A stretch of 64,000 bases of DNA from Cystobacter fuscus (GCF_002305875.1 NZ_CP022098.1:10974001-11038000), one strand, 5' to 3'. Positions 18,801-26,669 are shown, counted from the first letter of the stretch. The notes: generated by a model not told the origin, from the sequence alone. Numbers and translations: made by a program.

Positions 18801-19371
18801 GGGCGGGCAGCACGCGGGTGGAGAAGCCGGTGGCGCCGCGCACCTCCACCTCGGGCAGGAGGCCGAGCTGGGCCACGCTGGCGGCGAGCAGACCGGGGAT
18901 CTGCACGGACGGCGTGGAGGAGAAGCCGTACAGGCGCACGTCGTAGACGTAGAGGGCGAGCCGTTCGCCATCGGCGTCGAAGGCGAGCTTGAAGGTGACG
19001 GGGGTACGCTCGGGGGGCTGGAGGACGGCCTGGCCCTCGAGGTAGCCGGGGCGGAAGTGCAGCTTGAGGTCCCCGAGGCCCGCGACGCGACCGGCGAGCT
19101 CGGCGACCTTGCGGGCCACGAGGTCCGCATCGACGTGCAGTTCGAGGAAGCCGAAGAGGAGCTTCTTGCGCTGGTAGCGGGAGGCGCCGGCGCTGACGTT
19201 GAAGGGGAAGGTGACGTCGGGGATCTGCAGGGCGAAATCGGCGATGGACAGCCCGGGCGCCAGCTCGAGGGAGGGAAATCCGACGAAGGCACGGCGATCC
19301 AACAGGCGCAGCTCGGGGGCAGCGGCGTTGGAGTCGGGCGCGGGCTTGAGGGTGTCGCTGTCGGTGGCCAT
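12670..19371 (-). CDS. Giant TPR protein, N-terminal portion (frameshifted near 12886)
   Basis: From ATG 19371 the frame runs over 2100 residues before shifting at the G7 tract (12880-12886); the codons beyond it down to 12670 read as out-of-frame sequence rich in Arg, Pro and Cys. Residues 1-240 form a non-TPR domain with alternating beta-like stretches. From there on the sequence is a continuous chain of TPR-like units with recurrent ALARA, RAAxLW and LxPEDLEA patterns. No signal peptide or membrane segment is visible, so a cytoplasmic scaffold is likely. It is the first gene of a probable minus-strand operon with the lipoprotein, queC and the dipeptidase. A start further upstream is open but not supported by codon character. 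Confidence 0.85.
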   Translation of the reverse strand: MATDSDTLKPAPDSNAAAPELRLLDRRAFVGFPSLELAPGLSIADFALQIPDVTFPFNVSAGASRYQRKKLLFGFLELHVDADLVARKVAELAGRVAGLGDLKLHFRPGYLEGQAVLQPPERTPVTFKLAFDADGERLALYVYDVRLYGFSSTPSVQIPGLLAASVAQLGLLPEVEVRGATGFSTRVLPALCQRAAVSRGFKMPVLDTARLSSAEVGPAGLRLRFAAGGMPPPAPPDEELLLALEGSRAFAEAEAFLAQGKLAEARDAFLQAGDAQDAHPFAAERLLSLLVADPQAHDLALDVAATLLRRRDKSPAALWGEAVVRERRGEHARAAERYLALCALSRRASEEAAAFFSAEAAARAARDHAPQVAVKALHEVLGLRPDHLPSLKALARAADQSRDRAGAVRAYRRIAALARDPSEAAEAHVHLADLCAQTEDDVAGARLHCEAALRLSPDHPDALLLLGDLCHRGGEHLRALKALDRLREVAMARHELDRVGRANLLAGRVWEEGLQQPDNALLRYREAASLLPHEPEALFASARVAETLGKLQEALAGYQQALELAGPSPRSESVRRAAHQSHHALARLSRTKLGDPARAREHLEAALALDPRDAVALDELIPYFRATGRMLELAEALEKAAAVHEEPGRRAALWAEAGELYRGRLQQPERAERLLTSALEADPQHAPALESLLSIAEARRDGGLLTRCLSTLARLTPEPAERARKYRRLAVAARDLAFDLDLAASALQEVLKSEPDDLTTLGELCALQRKRADMAGLAVALQERARVAEAQGDKRLASAALRELANVLEARLGRLGEALVALEKAARLAPEQAVLLELADLSLRCERPEHARRALETLLSTLPRTTAPDRLADIRARLGRACELAGDREAAITAYSQAFPLRRLDDALAERLEALYAEAGETRELAELWASRAQALAAADRAAEAAPLFLKSARALLERGEKGPALLRLSSTLDASPTGPLAAEALDALAELELERGEKLEAARLLARKAALVPEPRAGARLLFRASVLSLGTSREEAFLAEALERDGSFAPARMRRGELRMQADPRAALEDFEAVLVLPATDPDAPREDELLELTRRAASAAQRAGRPDAARRLLGHYCSLAPEDLEAQLELAGLHRQAGAHEPLADLLLSLWPRLTGDARRAARRELAGLCLSQGRNAEAADALRGLLAEEPLDTWATQALLELLPPAGSGTAQQEVERLTLLGTLISSSEGEARAELLARRAALHRNAGRAQVARDDFLAATRLSRRPAPLWLALAAIAREEGEDVDELVAWRHVLATEPELAESARSRLLALASSLMDKDARAPAREALLAAVSLSLSPSERCDAFFALATLAHRDGQLTAEAEALAEAARQGPVSRRVEALLSRARLLEKAGEREEAARGLEAALALAPRHSGATAGLQRVLRDLEDWQRLTALLAAEAPHAPPAEATALYSELGTLYLERLAQPEAAEAALRQALRLTPTDSALRRRLVVLAASRGNSTEAAQLLDVEDGLLPPDEAASLLREASTHARAAGDMSRALDLARRAHALVPARDGDLAELAELLFLHGDVREALPLQEQLAAAADFSSDAEASEKAWLRLGALAEKLGDTRRAMSAYKRLLAERPLNEVAVQRLSALLEKDEPRASFEVLVTHARALPPSEHTAQRLVVLSERARESLADTSLAAALLTQAANMAEHPLPLHEALAALHREAGQLPELMGQLQLIASLNEEAGQRDAAISACAEHAHLAEMSGRVDEAMRSLKALCFLLEKEGRKDEAAACERHRAEMLRDVKLDMSAAEAALERSYALFAQLDTARMGMELASRRNDAAAEARWLERALPLMPATPARARSLLRLARLFLDELGDTDKAEGFLRDALLQDRSLQEAETLLCELLEREGRVAELAAWFEDAASRVEEPARRAELLMRAATLYRERARRPDAAAIALLAARASLPDDLDLTRQVADLLHEMGRSADAAEFDALLLEADPFQEPRYSRHRAFLAETEDFQSLAALLMRRAQRQPPVEAAESYLAAARAFREAGALERALLCEDQAFELAPSSAEAFHLLRARAAGDVRRQAELLALRAGAVRPEQAIPLLRERAELLLKAGESLLAAQAFDELLARAGDDVEALATRAELAAEGGGPAAAWPYDRRLLAAGGIRCRYPCGCARRCGSDTRRWRRGPTMTPRAPSRPWCRWMETGPGARKPCPCSPRSTATRATPRACTGPR

Positions 19372-19994
19372 CGAGGGGGGATTTCGGAGGGACCACGCAG
19401 CGTAGCATGGGGTGCAACCCCCTGGAATTTTTGCCCTTCTCCCGCCCGGAAGGCAGCCGGAGGACCCTCGAAGTGAGCCTGGCGGCACGCTGGGGGGCGG
19501 GCCGAGTTGGAGAGGAGCACCGTCTCATCCACGAACCGCACCTGGGACTGCCCACACAGCCTGCGCGGTGAAATCCTGCGCAGGGGCCAGCACAGCGGGC
19601 TTGTTCTTGACCCCAATGCAGCAGTTGCTAATCCCCTGCCACCCCCCTCATGGCAGAGCCTGGGCAAGAGTGTACCCTAGGGGCTACACGACCACTCCAC
19701 TGGTCCAGGCGCGGCTCTTCTAGCCCTCCAACCATCATCCTCGCGCCTCTCTGCACCATCCCACGACCATCCAACTGGGCACCATCCGTACAATACGCTG
19801 CTGCTGATAGGCTACTCCCTACTTAGCCCCCTTGCTCCTCTTCGTCCTCTTCGGTACCCACTACTCCCCTCGCGAGTGCCTTGGGGCGTCGCGCCAACCA
19901 TCGCCTTCTTTTGGTTCGGAACGATTCCCTCAAAAATCAGCGCAGACTCCTATACGTCATGTAATATAGACATACCGAATCATCAGGAGGACAC
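19372..19994. other. Gene-free 620-bp gap upstream of the Septu island
   Basis: No convincing gene on either strand. GC falls progressively towards the right. A near-palindrome, GTGTACCCTAGGGGCTACAC, lies at 19670-19689; it could be a protein site or part of a transfer boundary. An AGGAGG ribosome site is at 19986-19991, just before the ATPase start, and TATA-like hexamers around 19950-19972 are a candidate promoter. No reverse transcriptase or retron-like RNA was seen here. Confidence 0.55.
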
Positions 19995-21350
19995 ATGTAC
20001 GTCAAAGAAGTACGGATCGAGAATGTGCGTGGGTTTCGATCCGGGGACCTCGCAGTCAACCTCGACCTAACACGCCCCGGCAAGGACAAAAAACTCGCTG
20101 GCTGGACTGTGATTGCTGGTCGTAATGGTGCAGGAAAATCTTCATTTTTGAAATCTATCGCACTGTCGATTGCTGGTCCTTCAGCGGCCAGAGCGCTTCA
20201 GGAAAGTTTCGCTGGCTGGATACACTCAGGAGCTCCAATTGGCTCAGTCGCCACACAAGTAGTGCCCGCTGAATTCGATCAGTTCGAAAAAACCGGTCGT
20301 CGTCCGTCTACCTTTTGGACTGGTCTTGAATGGGAAAAACACGCCGAAGGTCCGGAGCCAGCCCTTCGCTCCATAGATGAGCTCAACACAAAGGGCAGAC
20401 AGGCGCCTCGACGCGGGCCCTGGTCTGACAATCCTATCGGATGGTTTGTCGCTGGCTATGGACCATTCCGCCGTCTTACAGGCCATGCCTCTGACGCACA
20501 GCGGTTAATGGTGGGACCCAAGCGTATAGCGAGACTCGTCAGCCTGTTTCGGGAGGATGCATCCCTAGTTGAATGCATACAATGGTTAAAAGACATCTAC
20601 CTTCGCAAACTCGAAGACAAATCCAACAACGAATGGAAATGGCTCCTAGATGGCATACTGCACTTGCTCAACGATGGATTGCTGCCCGAGGGAGACAAAG
20701 TTGTAAAGATCGATTCTGAAGGCCTTTGGATCTCTCGCGGAGAAATTTCACTTCCACTTAGAGAACTTAGTGACGGCTATCGCACCATTGCCGCCCTAGT
20801 CGTAGACTTGGCACGTCAAATCTACGACTGCTACGGAGAATTCAACCTCATCACCCCTGACAATGACACAGGACCCTGGGTGGTTCCATATTCCGGCGTT
20901 GTATTGATTGATGAGATCGACGTCCATCTTCACATTTCGTGGCAACAAAAAATCGGATTTTGGCTCAAAGAGCACTTCCCAGCGATTCAGTTCCTTGTCA
21001 CAACGCATAGCCCATACATCTGCCAGGCAGCAGATCCTGCAGGACTCATCCGCCTACCGGCGCCCGGTGAAAACGAGCCCGCCAAGCACGTTGCAGAAGA
21101 TCTATTCACCACGATCGTCAACGGAAGCACCGACGACGCGGCAATGACCGAACTATTCGGGCTTGAGAGAACCTATTCCAGCAAATCCGAAGAGCTTCGC
21201 AAGCATGTTGCGCAACTGGAAGCCCGACTCATAAAGGGCAATGCTTCTCCTAAGGAGCGTCAAGAACTCAGGCAACTTGTAGAGCAACTTCCCAAGAGGG
21301 GTAGTTCCGTCGTCCAACAACTCTTGCTTGGCCTTACGTCAAAACCATGA
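19995..21350 (+). CDS. ptuA: Septu-type anti-phage ATPase (PtuA-like)
   Basis: A 451-residue ABC/SMC-like ATPase. Walker A GRNGAGKS is at 42-49, an ABC-type signature LSDGYR at 258-263, Walker B with Asp306-Glu307 in VLIDEID, and a switch His338 in TTHSPY. A perfect AGGAGG precedes ATG 19995. It overlaps the HNH gene by four bases (ATGA), so the two are translated together. An overlapping ATPase/HNH pair of these sizes is the layout of type I Septu, in which PtuA and PtuB form a complex that restricts phage. Retron-Ec78-type systems use the same effectors, but no reverse transcriptase is present. Markedly lower GC than the flanks shows recent transfer. Confidence 0.87.
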   Translation: MYVKEVRIENVRGFRSGDLAVNLDLTRPGKDKKLAGWTVIAGRNGAGKSSFLKSIALSIAGPSAARALQESFAGWIHSGAPIGSVATQVVPAEFDQFEKTGRRPSTFWTGLEWEKHAEGPEPALRSIDELNTKGRQAPRRGPWSDNPIGWFVAGYGPFRRLTGHASDAQRLMVGPKRIARLVSLFREDASLVECIQWLKDIYLRKLEDKSNNEWKWLLDGILHLLNDGLLPEGDKVVKIDSEGLWISRGEISLPLRELSDGYRTIAALVVDLARQIYDCYGEFNLITPDNDTGPWVVPYSGVVLIDEIDVHLHISWQQKIGFWLKEHFPAIQFLVTTHSPYICQAADPAGLIRLPAPGENEPAKHVAEDLFTTIVNGSTDDAAMTELFGLERTYSSKSEELRKHVAQLEARLIKGNASPKERQELRQLVEQLPKRGSSVVQQLLLGLTSKP

Positions 21351-22072
21351 GAAAATTGACTCGCGCCAATCTAAGTCCAGAGGCAAAATCACTCCTGGCA
21401 AAACGCACTGCTCGCGTGGCAGCAGCAAAGGACCCCAAAGCAGAAGCCAAGAAGTTATGGGCACAGCAACGAGTCAAAGCATTCAGAGAAATCCGGATGC
21501 TCCTGGCCAAAATGGCCTCTGGACGAGAACGCTGCATGTACTGCGAAGACAGCCGCGGCACAGACATTGATCACTTCTGGCCCAAGGCAGACTTTCCAGA
21601 TCGCGCATTCGAATGGACCAACTACCTCTGGGCTTGTAGCCATTGCAATAGCAACCAAAAGCGCGACCAATTCCCAAGAGACAGTTCCGGAAATCCAGAA
21701 CTAATCAATCCTACAGTCGAAGATCCTTCTCATCATTTGGTACTCTCCCCAAGTACTGGAAAATACCAGTATTTAACCACCAAAGGGCAGAAAAGCTGTA
21801 CTGTTTTCGGCTTGAACCGAGGATTTCTAGAGGAGGGCAGACAAGACGCTTGGGTAGCACTTCAGACTCTTTTACCCAAATACGCCGAACTTTCTGCTCA
21901 GTCACAAGACAAGAGAGCAGCTGAAATCCGCCGCGTGGTCACAAGGCATCCATTTTCAGCCGTTTTGGCTACACTGCTGCACTTAGCAAGTGGTCCAGGC
22001 TCTACCCTACTAAGCCCTGAGTGCTTAAAGGCTGTTTTGAGCCACCCCGAAATCCAAACATGGATCCAGTGA
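21347..22072 (+). CDS. ptuB: Septu-type HNH endonuclease (PtuB-like, TIGR02646-like)
   Basis: A 241-residue HNH nuclease. Zinc-knuckle cysteines CMYC (63-66) and CSHC (97-100) flank the catalytic DIDHFWPK (Asp75-His76), followed by the conserved Asn101-Ser-Asn103 region. This is the pattern of the TIGR02646/PtuB group that partners SMC-like ATPases in Septu and in retron-Ec78 defence. It starts inside the ATPase stop codon (ATGA). The nuclease would cut DNA or RNA when the complex senses phage. Its 3' end overlaps a further short open frame. GC content matches the ATPase and is unlike the chromosome around it. Confidence 0.87.
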   Translation: MRKLTRANLSPEAKSLLAKRTARVAAAKDPKAEAKKLWAQQRVKAFREIRMLLAKMASGRERCMYCEDSRGTDIDHFWPKADFPDRAFEWTNYLWACSHCNSNQKRDQFPRDSSGNPELINPTVEDPSHHLVLSPSTGKYQYLTTKGQKSCTVFGLNRGFLEEGRQDAWVALQTLLPKYAELSAQSQDKRAAEIRRVVTRHPFSAVLATLLHLASGPGSTLLSPECLKAVLSHPEIQTWIQ

Positions 22073-22194
22073 AGTCCCACGCTCACAAAATGTCCGATAA
22101 ACTCGGACTACGCGCTCCCGGGGAAGGAATCAAAGAACTCGCACGCTACTTGGACCTCATCATCGAGAGTGACGTGCGCTCACGGCTTGACTGA
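22060..22194 (+). CDS. 44-codon ORF overlapping the end of the HNH gene
   Basis: ATG 22060 opens a frame that overlaps the last 13 bases of the HNH gene and ends at TGA 22192. The peptide is hydrophilic and helix-prone (GIKELARYLDLIIESDVRS). The overlap is what translational coupling looks like, so it may be a third member of the defence operon. It may equally be the 5' stub of a gene cut off at the island edge, because native high-GC sequence resumes at the stop. It also overlaps the 3' end of the convergent minus-strand gene by 15 bases. No homologue is recognised. Confidence 0.4.
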   Translation: MDPVKSHAHKMSDKLGLRAPGEGIKELARYLDLIIESDVRSRLD

Positions 22195-22956
22195 TTGAGG
22201 CAAGGGGTCTTCCTTACGCACAGGCAAGTAGCACTTGCCCTGGTACTCCGCCTGCTTACGAGAGCAGGGAGGCTTCTTCGCGAGTTCCACCCAACAGCCC
22301 TTGTTGATCTCTACCTCCCCATTGTCGGCCTCGCAGGGTGCTACGGCCTGTTTCGGCACGGGCTTTGAGGGCATGGGGTAGGCAACGACCGCCGGGGAAT
22401 TGCTCCGGTCGACGAAATTCATCTCCCATTGAGAGGGATTCTCGACCACCACACCGAAATCATCAGGAGTCGGGAGCTTGGAAGCACGCGTCGAGCAAAA
22501 CCAGATACCGAGACTCGCCGCGAGCACGGCGACCCCAGCGGCGGTGAGCCACGACATGGAAAGCCAACCCCGACGCACATGCGGGCTCCCAGGCCCCAGG
22601 CGGCGCACGGGCCCACTGGCGAGGTGAGCGGCTACCTCGTCATCATCCTCCACGCGCTTGAACGCGGCCGACATCAGGACCAGCAGGTTGGTCAGCTCCG
22701 ACGTGCGCACCGAAGCGGGCGCCTGCTCCACGTCCACGGTCACCGAGTCCCGCTCCGGCTCGTAGACGAGACTCATGCGACAAGGCCCCCCGGGTTGCCA
22801 CTCCACGTCATCTCTCGGGATGAGCGTCAGGGCCGGAGTGCCCGTGGCCACGTTCCGCGCTTCGCAGAGGCGCCCCAGGCAGGCATCCACCTCGTAGCAC
22901 CTGCCCTGCTCGAAGAGCCCTGGTCCGCCGCCCTTTCCGTTCTTCTCGTCCGCCAT
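22180..22956 (-). CDS. Single-span membrane protein with Cys-rich C-terminus, unknown function
   Basis: A 258-residue protein from ATG 22956. The N-terminal 125 residues are soluble and include two Cys-containing loops. A transmembrane segment lies around residues 135-155 (LTAAGVAVLAASLGIWF). The outer part ends in a four-Cys region (CEADNG, GCWVEL, PPCSRK, GKCYLPV). This kind of Cys-rich tail is one I associate with outer portions of myxobacterial kinase-linked membrane proteins, but that is recollection rather than proof. Its 3' end meets the edge of the Septu island, suggesting the island inserted just downstream of it. Confidence 0.68.
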   Translation of the reverse strand: MADEKNGKGGGPGLFEQGRCYEVDACLGRLCEARNVATGTPALTLIPRDDVEWQPGGPCRMSLVYEPERDSVTVDVEQAPASVRTSELTNLLVLMSAAFKRVEDDDEVAAHLASGPVRRLGPGSPHVRRGWLSMSWLTAAGVAVLAASLGIWFCSTRASKLPTPDDFGVVVENPSQWEMNFVDRSNSPAVVAYPMPSKPVPKQAVAPCEADNGEVEINKGCWVELAKKPPCSRKQAEYQGKCYLPVRKEDPLPQSVKP

Positions 22957-23072
22957 GGTGAGGCTCCTTCCTGGAGACACACAGGGGAGCGGATTTGACC
23001 TCTCAAGTCAAGGAGGACCAGGAGCCCTCCGGGGTCAAGTCGTTGCCAGGAGGACGGCGTCGGCGCCGTTCC

Positions 23073-23435
23073 TCATGCTTGCATCGTGGTTGCTGTCGTG
23101 CCCCCTGGAGACCCACCTCCTGCACCACACCGCCCACGAATCGTCCGACACCCGACCATGACTAACAGATCCCAATGCCGCCCCAACGCCCTGTCCCACG
23201 CGTACAGCCACCCGTTCACCGCGTAGCGATAGGCGCTGGAGACATCCTCGAAGTACTCTGGGCGAAGGGCGTCGAGGCGCTCGCGCAGGAAGCCTGGGTC
23301 GTTGAGCACCTCGCGGTGCTTGAGAGCGGCGTTGGCCCGCACTACGCCAGGAATCACCCGGAGCACGGCATCCAAGCAATCCTCCCGAGTCGCGCGAGAC
23401 ATGCGCTCCACCGTCAGCGCCAGGTGCTCGCGCAC
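23073..23435 (-). pseudogene. C-terminal remnant of an immunity-like gene (paralogue of 54125-54925)
   Basis: The first 90 residues of this frame align with the last 90 of the protein at 54125-54925. Shared landmarks include ERMSRATREDC versus ERMARATKEDC and WLYAWDRALGRH versus SLYQWDRQLGAH, with HREV/HPEV between. An in-frame stop lies at 23457, and nothing upstream matches the missing 175 residues. The frame also runs past the paralogue's end by about 30 unrelated residues. It is therefore a truncated copy, unlikely to be functional. No nuclease gene is next to it. Confidence 0.65.
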
Positions 23436-23658
23436 CGAAGCGGCACCTCCGGGGCATCACCCTCCGACGCTGAACCGCCGCGAGCGTGGGACCCTGGCGC
23501 TGGAGAGATGTCAGGTCAAACGGATTGCAACCCCAGTTGAAGTGGCGAGGGAGGAGCCAGTTGGCTACCGCGCAAGAGCCTCGGCCATCCAGGCCGGGGT
23601 GAACGGGCCCGCGTGCGTGCACACCCTCTCACGGTTTGACGTCGAAAGGAGAGCTGGC

Positions 23659-25761
23659 ATGTCCGGAAGACATCGGTGGCCACGACACCTCGTGGTGTTG
23701 GCGGTGAAACTGGCGCTGGCCCTGCCCACCGCAGCGAAGGCCCAGTCGCAAGATCAGACGCAGACACCAGGTCATGCACAGCCGCAAGATCAGGCGCGGA
23801 CACCGGGTACCCGCCCCCCCACCGAGAGAACGGTCCGGCTCAATGCCCAGGTCCGGCAGGAACTGCCCTTCTCCAACACACAGGACTTCGAGGACGCCAG
23901 GCGCGGGTTCATTGGAACCGAGCCCGACCTCACCATCACGGACAAGGACGGCAATGTCGTCTGGAGCCTGAAGCCCTACCAGTTCATCCAGGGCCGGGAG
24001 GCGCCCCCCACCGTCAATCCCAGCCTGTGGCGGCAGGCCCAGCTCAACATGCAGAATGGCCTGTTCAAGGTCACCGACGGCATCTATCAGGTGCGAGGCT
24101 ATGACTTGTCGGTGATGACCATCATCGAGGGCAAGACCGGAACCCTCGTCGTCGATCCGCTCATCACCGCGGAGACTGGCAGGGCGGCCTATGCCCTCTA
24201 CGAGAAGCACCGGGGACAGCGGCCAGTTCGCGCCGTCATCTATACCCACAGCCATGTGGACCACTATGGAGGCGTGAAGGGCGTGGTGTCGGAGGCGGAC
24301 GTGAAGGCAGGCAAGGTCAGGATTCTCGCTCCGGAGAACTTCCTCGAGTACGCCGTCAGCGAGAACGTCTACGCGGGCAACGCCATGAACCGCCGCTCCG
24401 TATATATGTATGGGCCGCTGCTCGACCGAGGGCCGGAGGGACAGGTGGACGCCGGCCTGGGAAAGACCACCTCCGCCAGGGGGACCGTGACGCTCATCCC
24501 TCCCACCGACACCATCCGCGAGACGGGCGACAAGCGGACCCTCGATGGGGTGGAACTGGTCTTCCTCATGGCACCGAACACCGAGGCGCCCACGGAGATG
24601 ATGTTCTACCTCCCGAAGAAGAAGGCGCTGTGCGCAGCGGAGGACGCCACCCATACCCTCCACAACCTCTACACCCTGCGGGGCGCGGAGGTGCGCAGCG
24701 CCATGAACTGGTGGAAGTACCTCAACGAGGCCATCGACACCTACGGCGCCAAGGCCGAGGTCGTCTTCAGCTCCCACCACTGGCCGGTCTGGGGAAGGGA
24801 GCGGCTGGTGCCATACCTGGAGAAGCAGCGGGATGCGTACAAGTTCCTCAACGACCAGGCGCTGCACCTGATGAACCAGGGCTACACGATGAACGAGGTC
24901 GCCGAGGCCCTGAAGCTCCCGGATGGCCTGAGCCACGAGTGGTTCTTGCGTGGCTACTACGGCTCCGTGAATCACGACGCCAAGGCCGTGTATCAGAAAT
25001 ATCTCGGCTGGTACGACTCGAACCCCGCGCACCTGCATCCCCTGCCCCCCGAGCAGGCTGCCCGTCGTTACGTGGAGTTCATGGGAGGCGCCCAGTTGGT
25101 GATGGACAAGGCCCGGAACGCCTACGCGCAAGGCGACTACCGCTGGGTGGCGGAGGTGATGAACCACGTGATCTTCGCGGACCCAGACAACACCCAGGCA
25201 CGCCACCTCCAGGCGGACGCGCTCGAGCAGCTGGGCTACCAGACGGAGAACGCCACCTGGCGCAACGAATACCTGACGGGAGCCTTCGAGCTCCGCCATG
25301 GAGTCCCCAGGACGCCGCACGTGCAGAGCAACAGCCCGGATACCCTCAGGGCGTTGCCCACGGACATGTACCTGGACTACCTCGGCATCCGGCTGAACGC
25401 TCGCAAGGCCCTCGGCCAGGAACTGGGCTTCCACCTGCGCTTCACCGATACCCGGGAGAACTACGCCCTCACCCTCCAGAACTCGGTGCTCGTCTATTCC
25501 ACCAGGAAGCAGCTTCCCAGGCCGGATGCCACGCTCACCCTCACGCGCACGATCCTGGACGACATCAACCTGAAGAAGCTCACCTTCGACGAGGCCGTCT
25601 CCTCCGGGAAGATCAAGGTCCAGGGCGACGTACTGAAGTTCAAGGCACTGATGGAGATGCTGGACGACTTTGATCCGTCCTTCGACATCATCACGCCAGG
25701 CAAGCCACTGCCGGGCCAGGAACCGATGGGCGTGGGTGGAGCGGGTGGGCAGAAGCCATAG
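23659..25761 (+). CDS. Alkyl/aryl sulfatase, metallo-beta-lactamase fold (SdsA1/BDS1 type)
   Basis: A 700-residue exported enzyme. ATG 23659 starts a signal peptide (cleavage near AKAQ). The metal-binding motif THSHVDHYGG is at residues 196-205, with further ligands in CAAEDATHTLHN and SSHHWPVWG. Middle helices form the dimerisation domain, and the last 120 residues form an SCP2-like domain that binds the alkyl chain. Type III alkylsulfatases release inorganic sulfate from long-chain alkyl sulfates such as SDS. Length and domain order are complete. It stands alone with no sulfate-transport genes nearby. Confidence 0.93.
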   Translation: MSGRHRWPRHLVVLAVKLALALPTAAKAQSQDQTQTPGHAQPQDQARTPGTRPPTERTVRLNAQVRQELPFSNTQDFEDARRGFIGTEPDLTITDKDGNVVWSLKPYQFIQGREAPPTVNPSLWRQAQLNMQNGLFKVTDGIYQVRGYDLSVMTIIEGKTGTLVVDPLITAETGRAAYALYEKHRGQRPVRAVIYTHSHVDHYGGVKGVVSEADVKAGKVRILAPENFLEYAVSENVYAGNAMNRRSVYMYGPLLDRGPEGQVDAGLGKTTSARGTVTLIPPTDTIRETGDKRTLDGVELVFLMAPNTEAPTEMMFYLPKKKALCAAEDATHTLHNLYTLRGAEVRSAMNWWKYLNEAIDTYGAKAEVVFSSHHWPVWGRERLVPYLEKQRDAYKFLNDQALHLMNQGYTMNEVAEALKLPDGLSHEWFLRGYYGSVNHDAKAVYQKYLGWYDSNPAHLHPLPPEQAARRYVEFMGGAQLVMDKARNAYAQGDYRWVAEVMNHVIFADPDNTQARHLQADALEQLGYQTENATWRNEYLTGAFELRHGVPRTPHVQSNSPDTLRALPTDMYLDYLGIRLNARKALGQELGFHLRFTDTRENYALTLQNSVLVYSTRKQLPRPDATLTLTRTILDDINLKKLTFDEAVSSGKIKVQGDVLKFKALMEMLDDFDPSFDIITPGKPLPGQEPMGVGGAGGQKP

Positions 25762-26179
25762 ACGTCGAAGCTGACAACCGGTCCGGAGGGTGAATACCGG
25801 ACAGCACGGCGGCGGATCAACATCAGTGGTTGGAATTCCGCCGCAGGGTGGCGACGGCCTTTCCGATGAGCCTTAAGTGTTGGCAATGAGCCGGGACGAG
25901 CGGGTCCACACCCTCGCCGCCGAGGCGCTCGCCGATGAGCGGCGCTATCTGCCCGCCGGGTCTTGAACGAAGACCACCCGGCGCGGCCAAGGGCTCACGC
26001 CAGATGGAGGTGCTCCAGCTCAGCTCTTGGCCGTCGGCGTCGCTGGTACCTCCGCCTCGGACAAACCTCACGGGGTTCCACGGCGTCTTCGCTCCAGGCG
26101 CGAAAGCGCGGCCATTTCTGCTCCCTCGAGTGGGAGAGGAGGAGGGGGCAGGGGCCAGCAAAGCCGTGGGCTGCACCGA
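25762..26179. other. Gene-free 418-bp gap
   Basis: No reading frame here has convincing codon character. A weak inverted repeat (GTCCGG/CCGGAC) lies just after the sulfatase gene but lacks a T tract. The remainder looks like decayed sequence. Confidence 0.5.
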
Positions 26180-26575
26180 TCAGCGGGTGAATTCTTCTCT
26201 CCGAATGAGCCCATCGTCGGGCACTTCGTAATAGTCACCCTGACTGCCCAGGTAGATGTGCGCCTTCGGCGTCAGGCCGGTCGGGGCGTCGAGTGTCCCC
26301 GCGCAGATCGACATCTTCGGCACGCCCTCCTCGTCCCAGAACAAGCTCGACCCGCACTCACCACAGAAACCCTTGCGCACCGTTGCAGACGCCGCGTACC
26401 ACCTCAGCCCGCGCTGTTCAGTCAATTCGACCCCGGGCCGGTCGACGGCGGTGTAGGCGCCGACGTGCCCGTGCCATCGACGGCACTTCGAGCAGTGGCA
26501 GAACGTCACCGGCGTGAGCTCGAGGGTGATGCCGTACCGCACTGCGCCACATGCACATCCTCCGGTCTTCATCAT
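26180..26575 (-). CDS. GFA-family protein (glutathione-dependent formaldehyde-activating-like)
   Basis: A 131-residue zinc protein with the CENP-V/GFA fold. The cysteine pattern is intact: Cys7 and Cys9 near the start, FCHCSKCRRW in the middle and GFCGECGS later, for two zinc sites. The founding member was reported to speed the condensation of formaldehyde with glutathione, but most bacterial members have no proven activity. The start is ATG 26575 or the next codon, both giving a normal family length. It stands alone between gene-free gaps. Confidence 0.9.
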   Translation of the reverse strand: MMKTGGCACGAVRYGITLELTPVTFCHCSKCRRWHGHVGAYTAVDRPGVELTEQRGLRWYAASATVRKGFCGECGSSLFWDEEGVPKMSICAGTLDAPTGLTPKAHIYLGSQGDYYEVPDDGLIRREEFTR

Positions 26576-26640
26576 GCGTCGACGTATAGCAACACCGCGA
26601 GTCTCAGCACCACGCCAACTGGGGGGTCCCCGAGCTCACG

Positions 26641-26669
26641 GTGTCCACGCGCCCGGTGTGAAGCCCAGC
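26641..26669 (+). repeat. 29-bp imperfect repeat, copy 1
   Basis: A 29-bp block beginning GTGTCCACGCGCCCGGTG matches 30170-30198 (beginning GTGTCCATGCGCCCGGTG) at 26 of 29 positions. Both copies lie 150-190 bp upstream of genes for secreted proteins. Confidence 0.5.

Noticed and set aside
15298-19476. 1392-codon plus-strand frame rich in Gly and Glu
   Set aside because: Antisense image of the giant TPR gene; repetitive Gly/Ala/Glu composition without domain features.
19995-22072. Retron-Ec78-type system
   Set aside because: The effector pair fits, but there is no reverse-transcriptase gene or retron RNA in the upstream 620 bp or nearby, so a stand-alone Septu is the better call.
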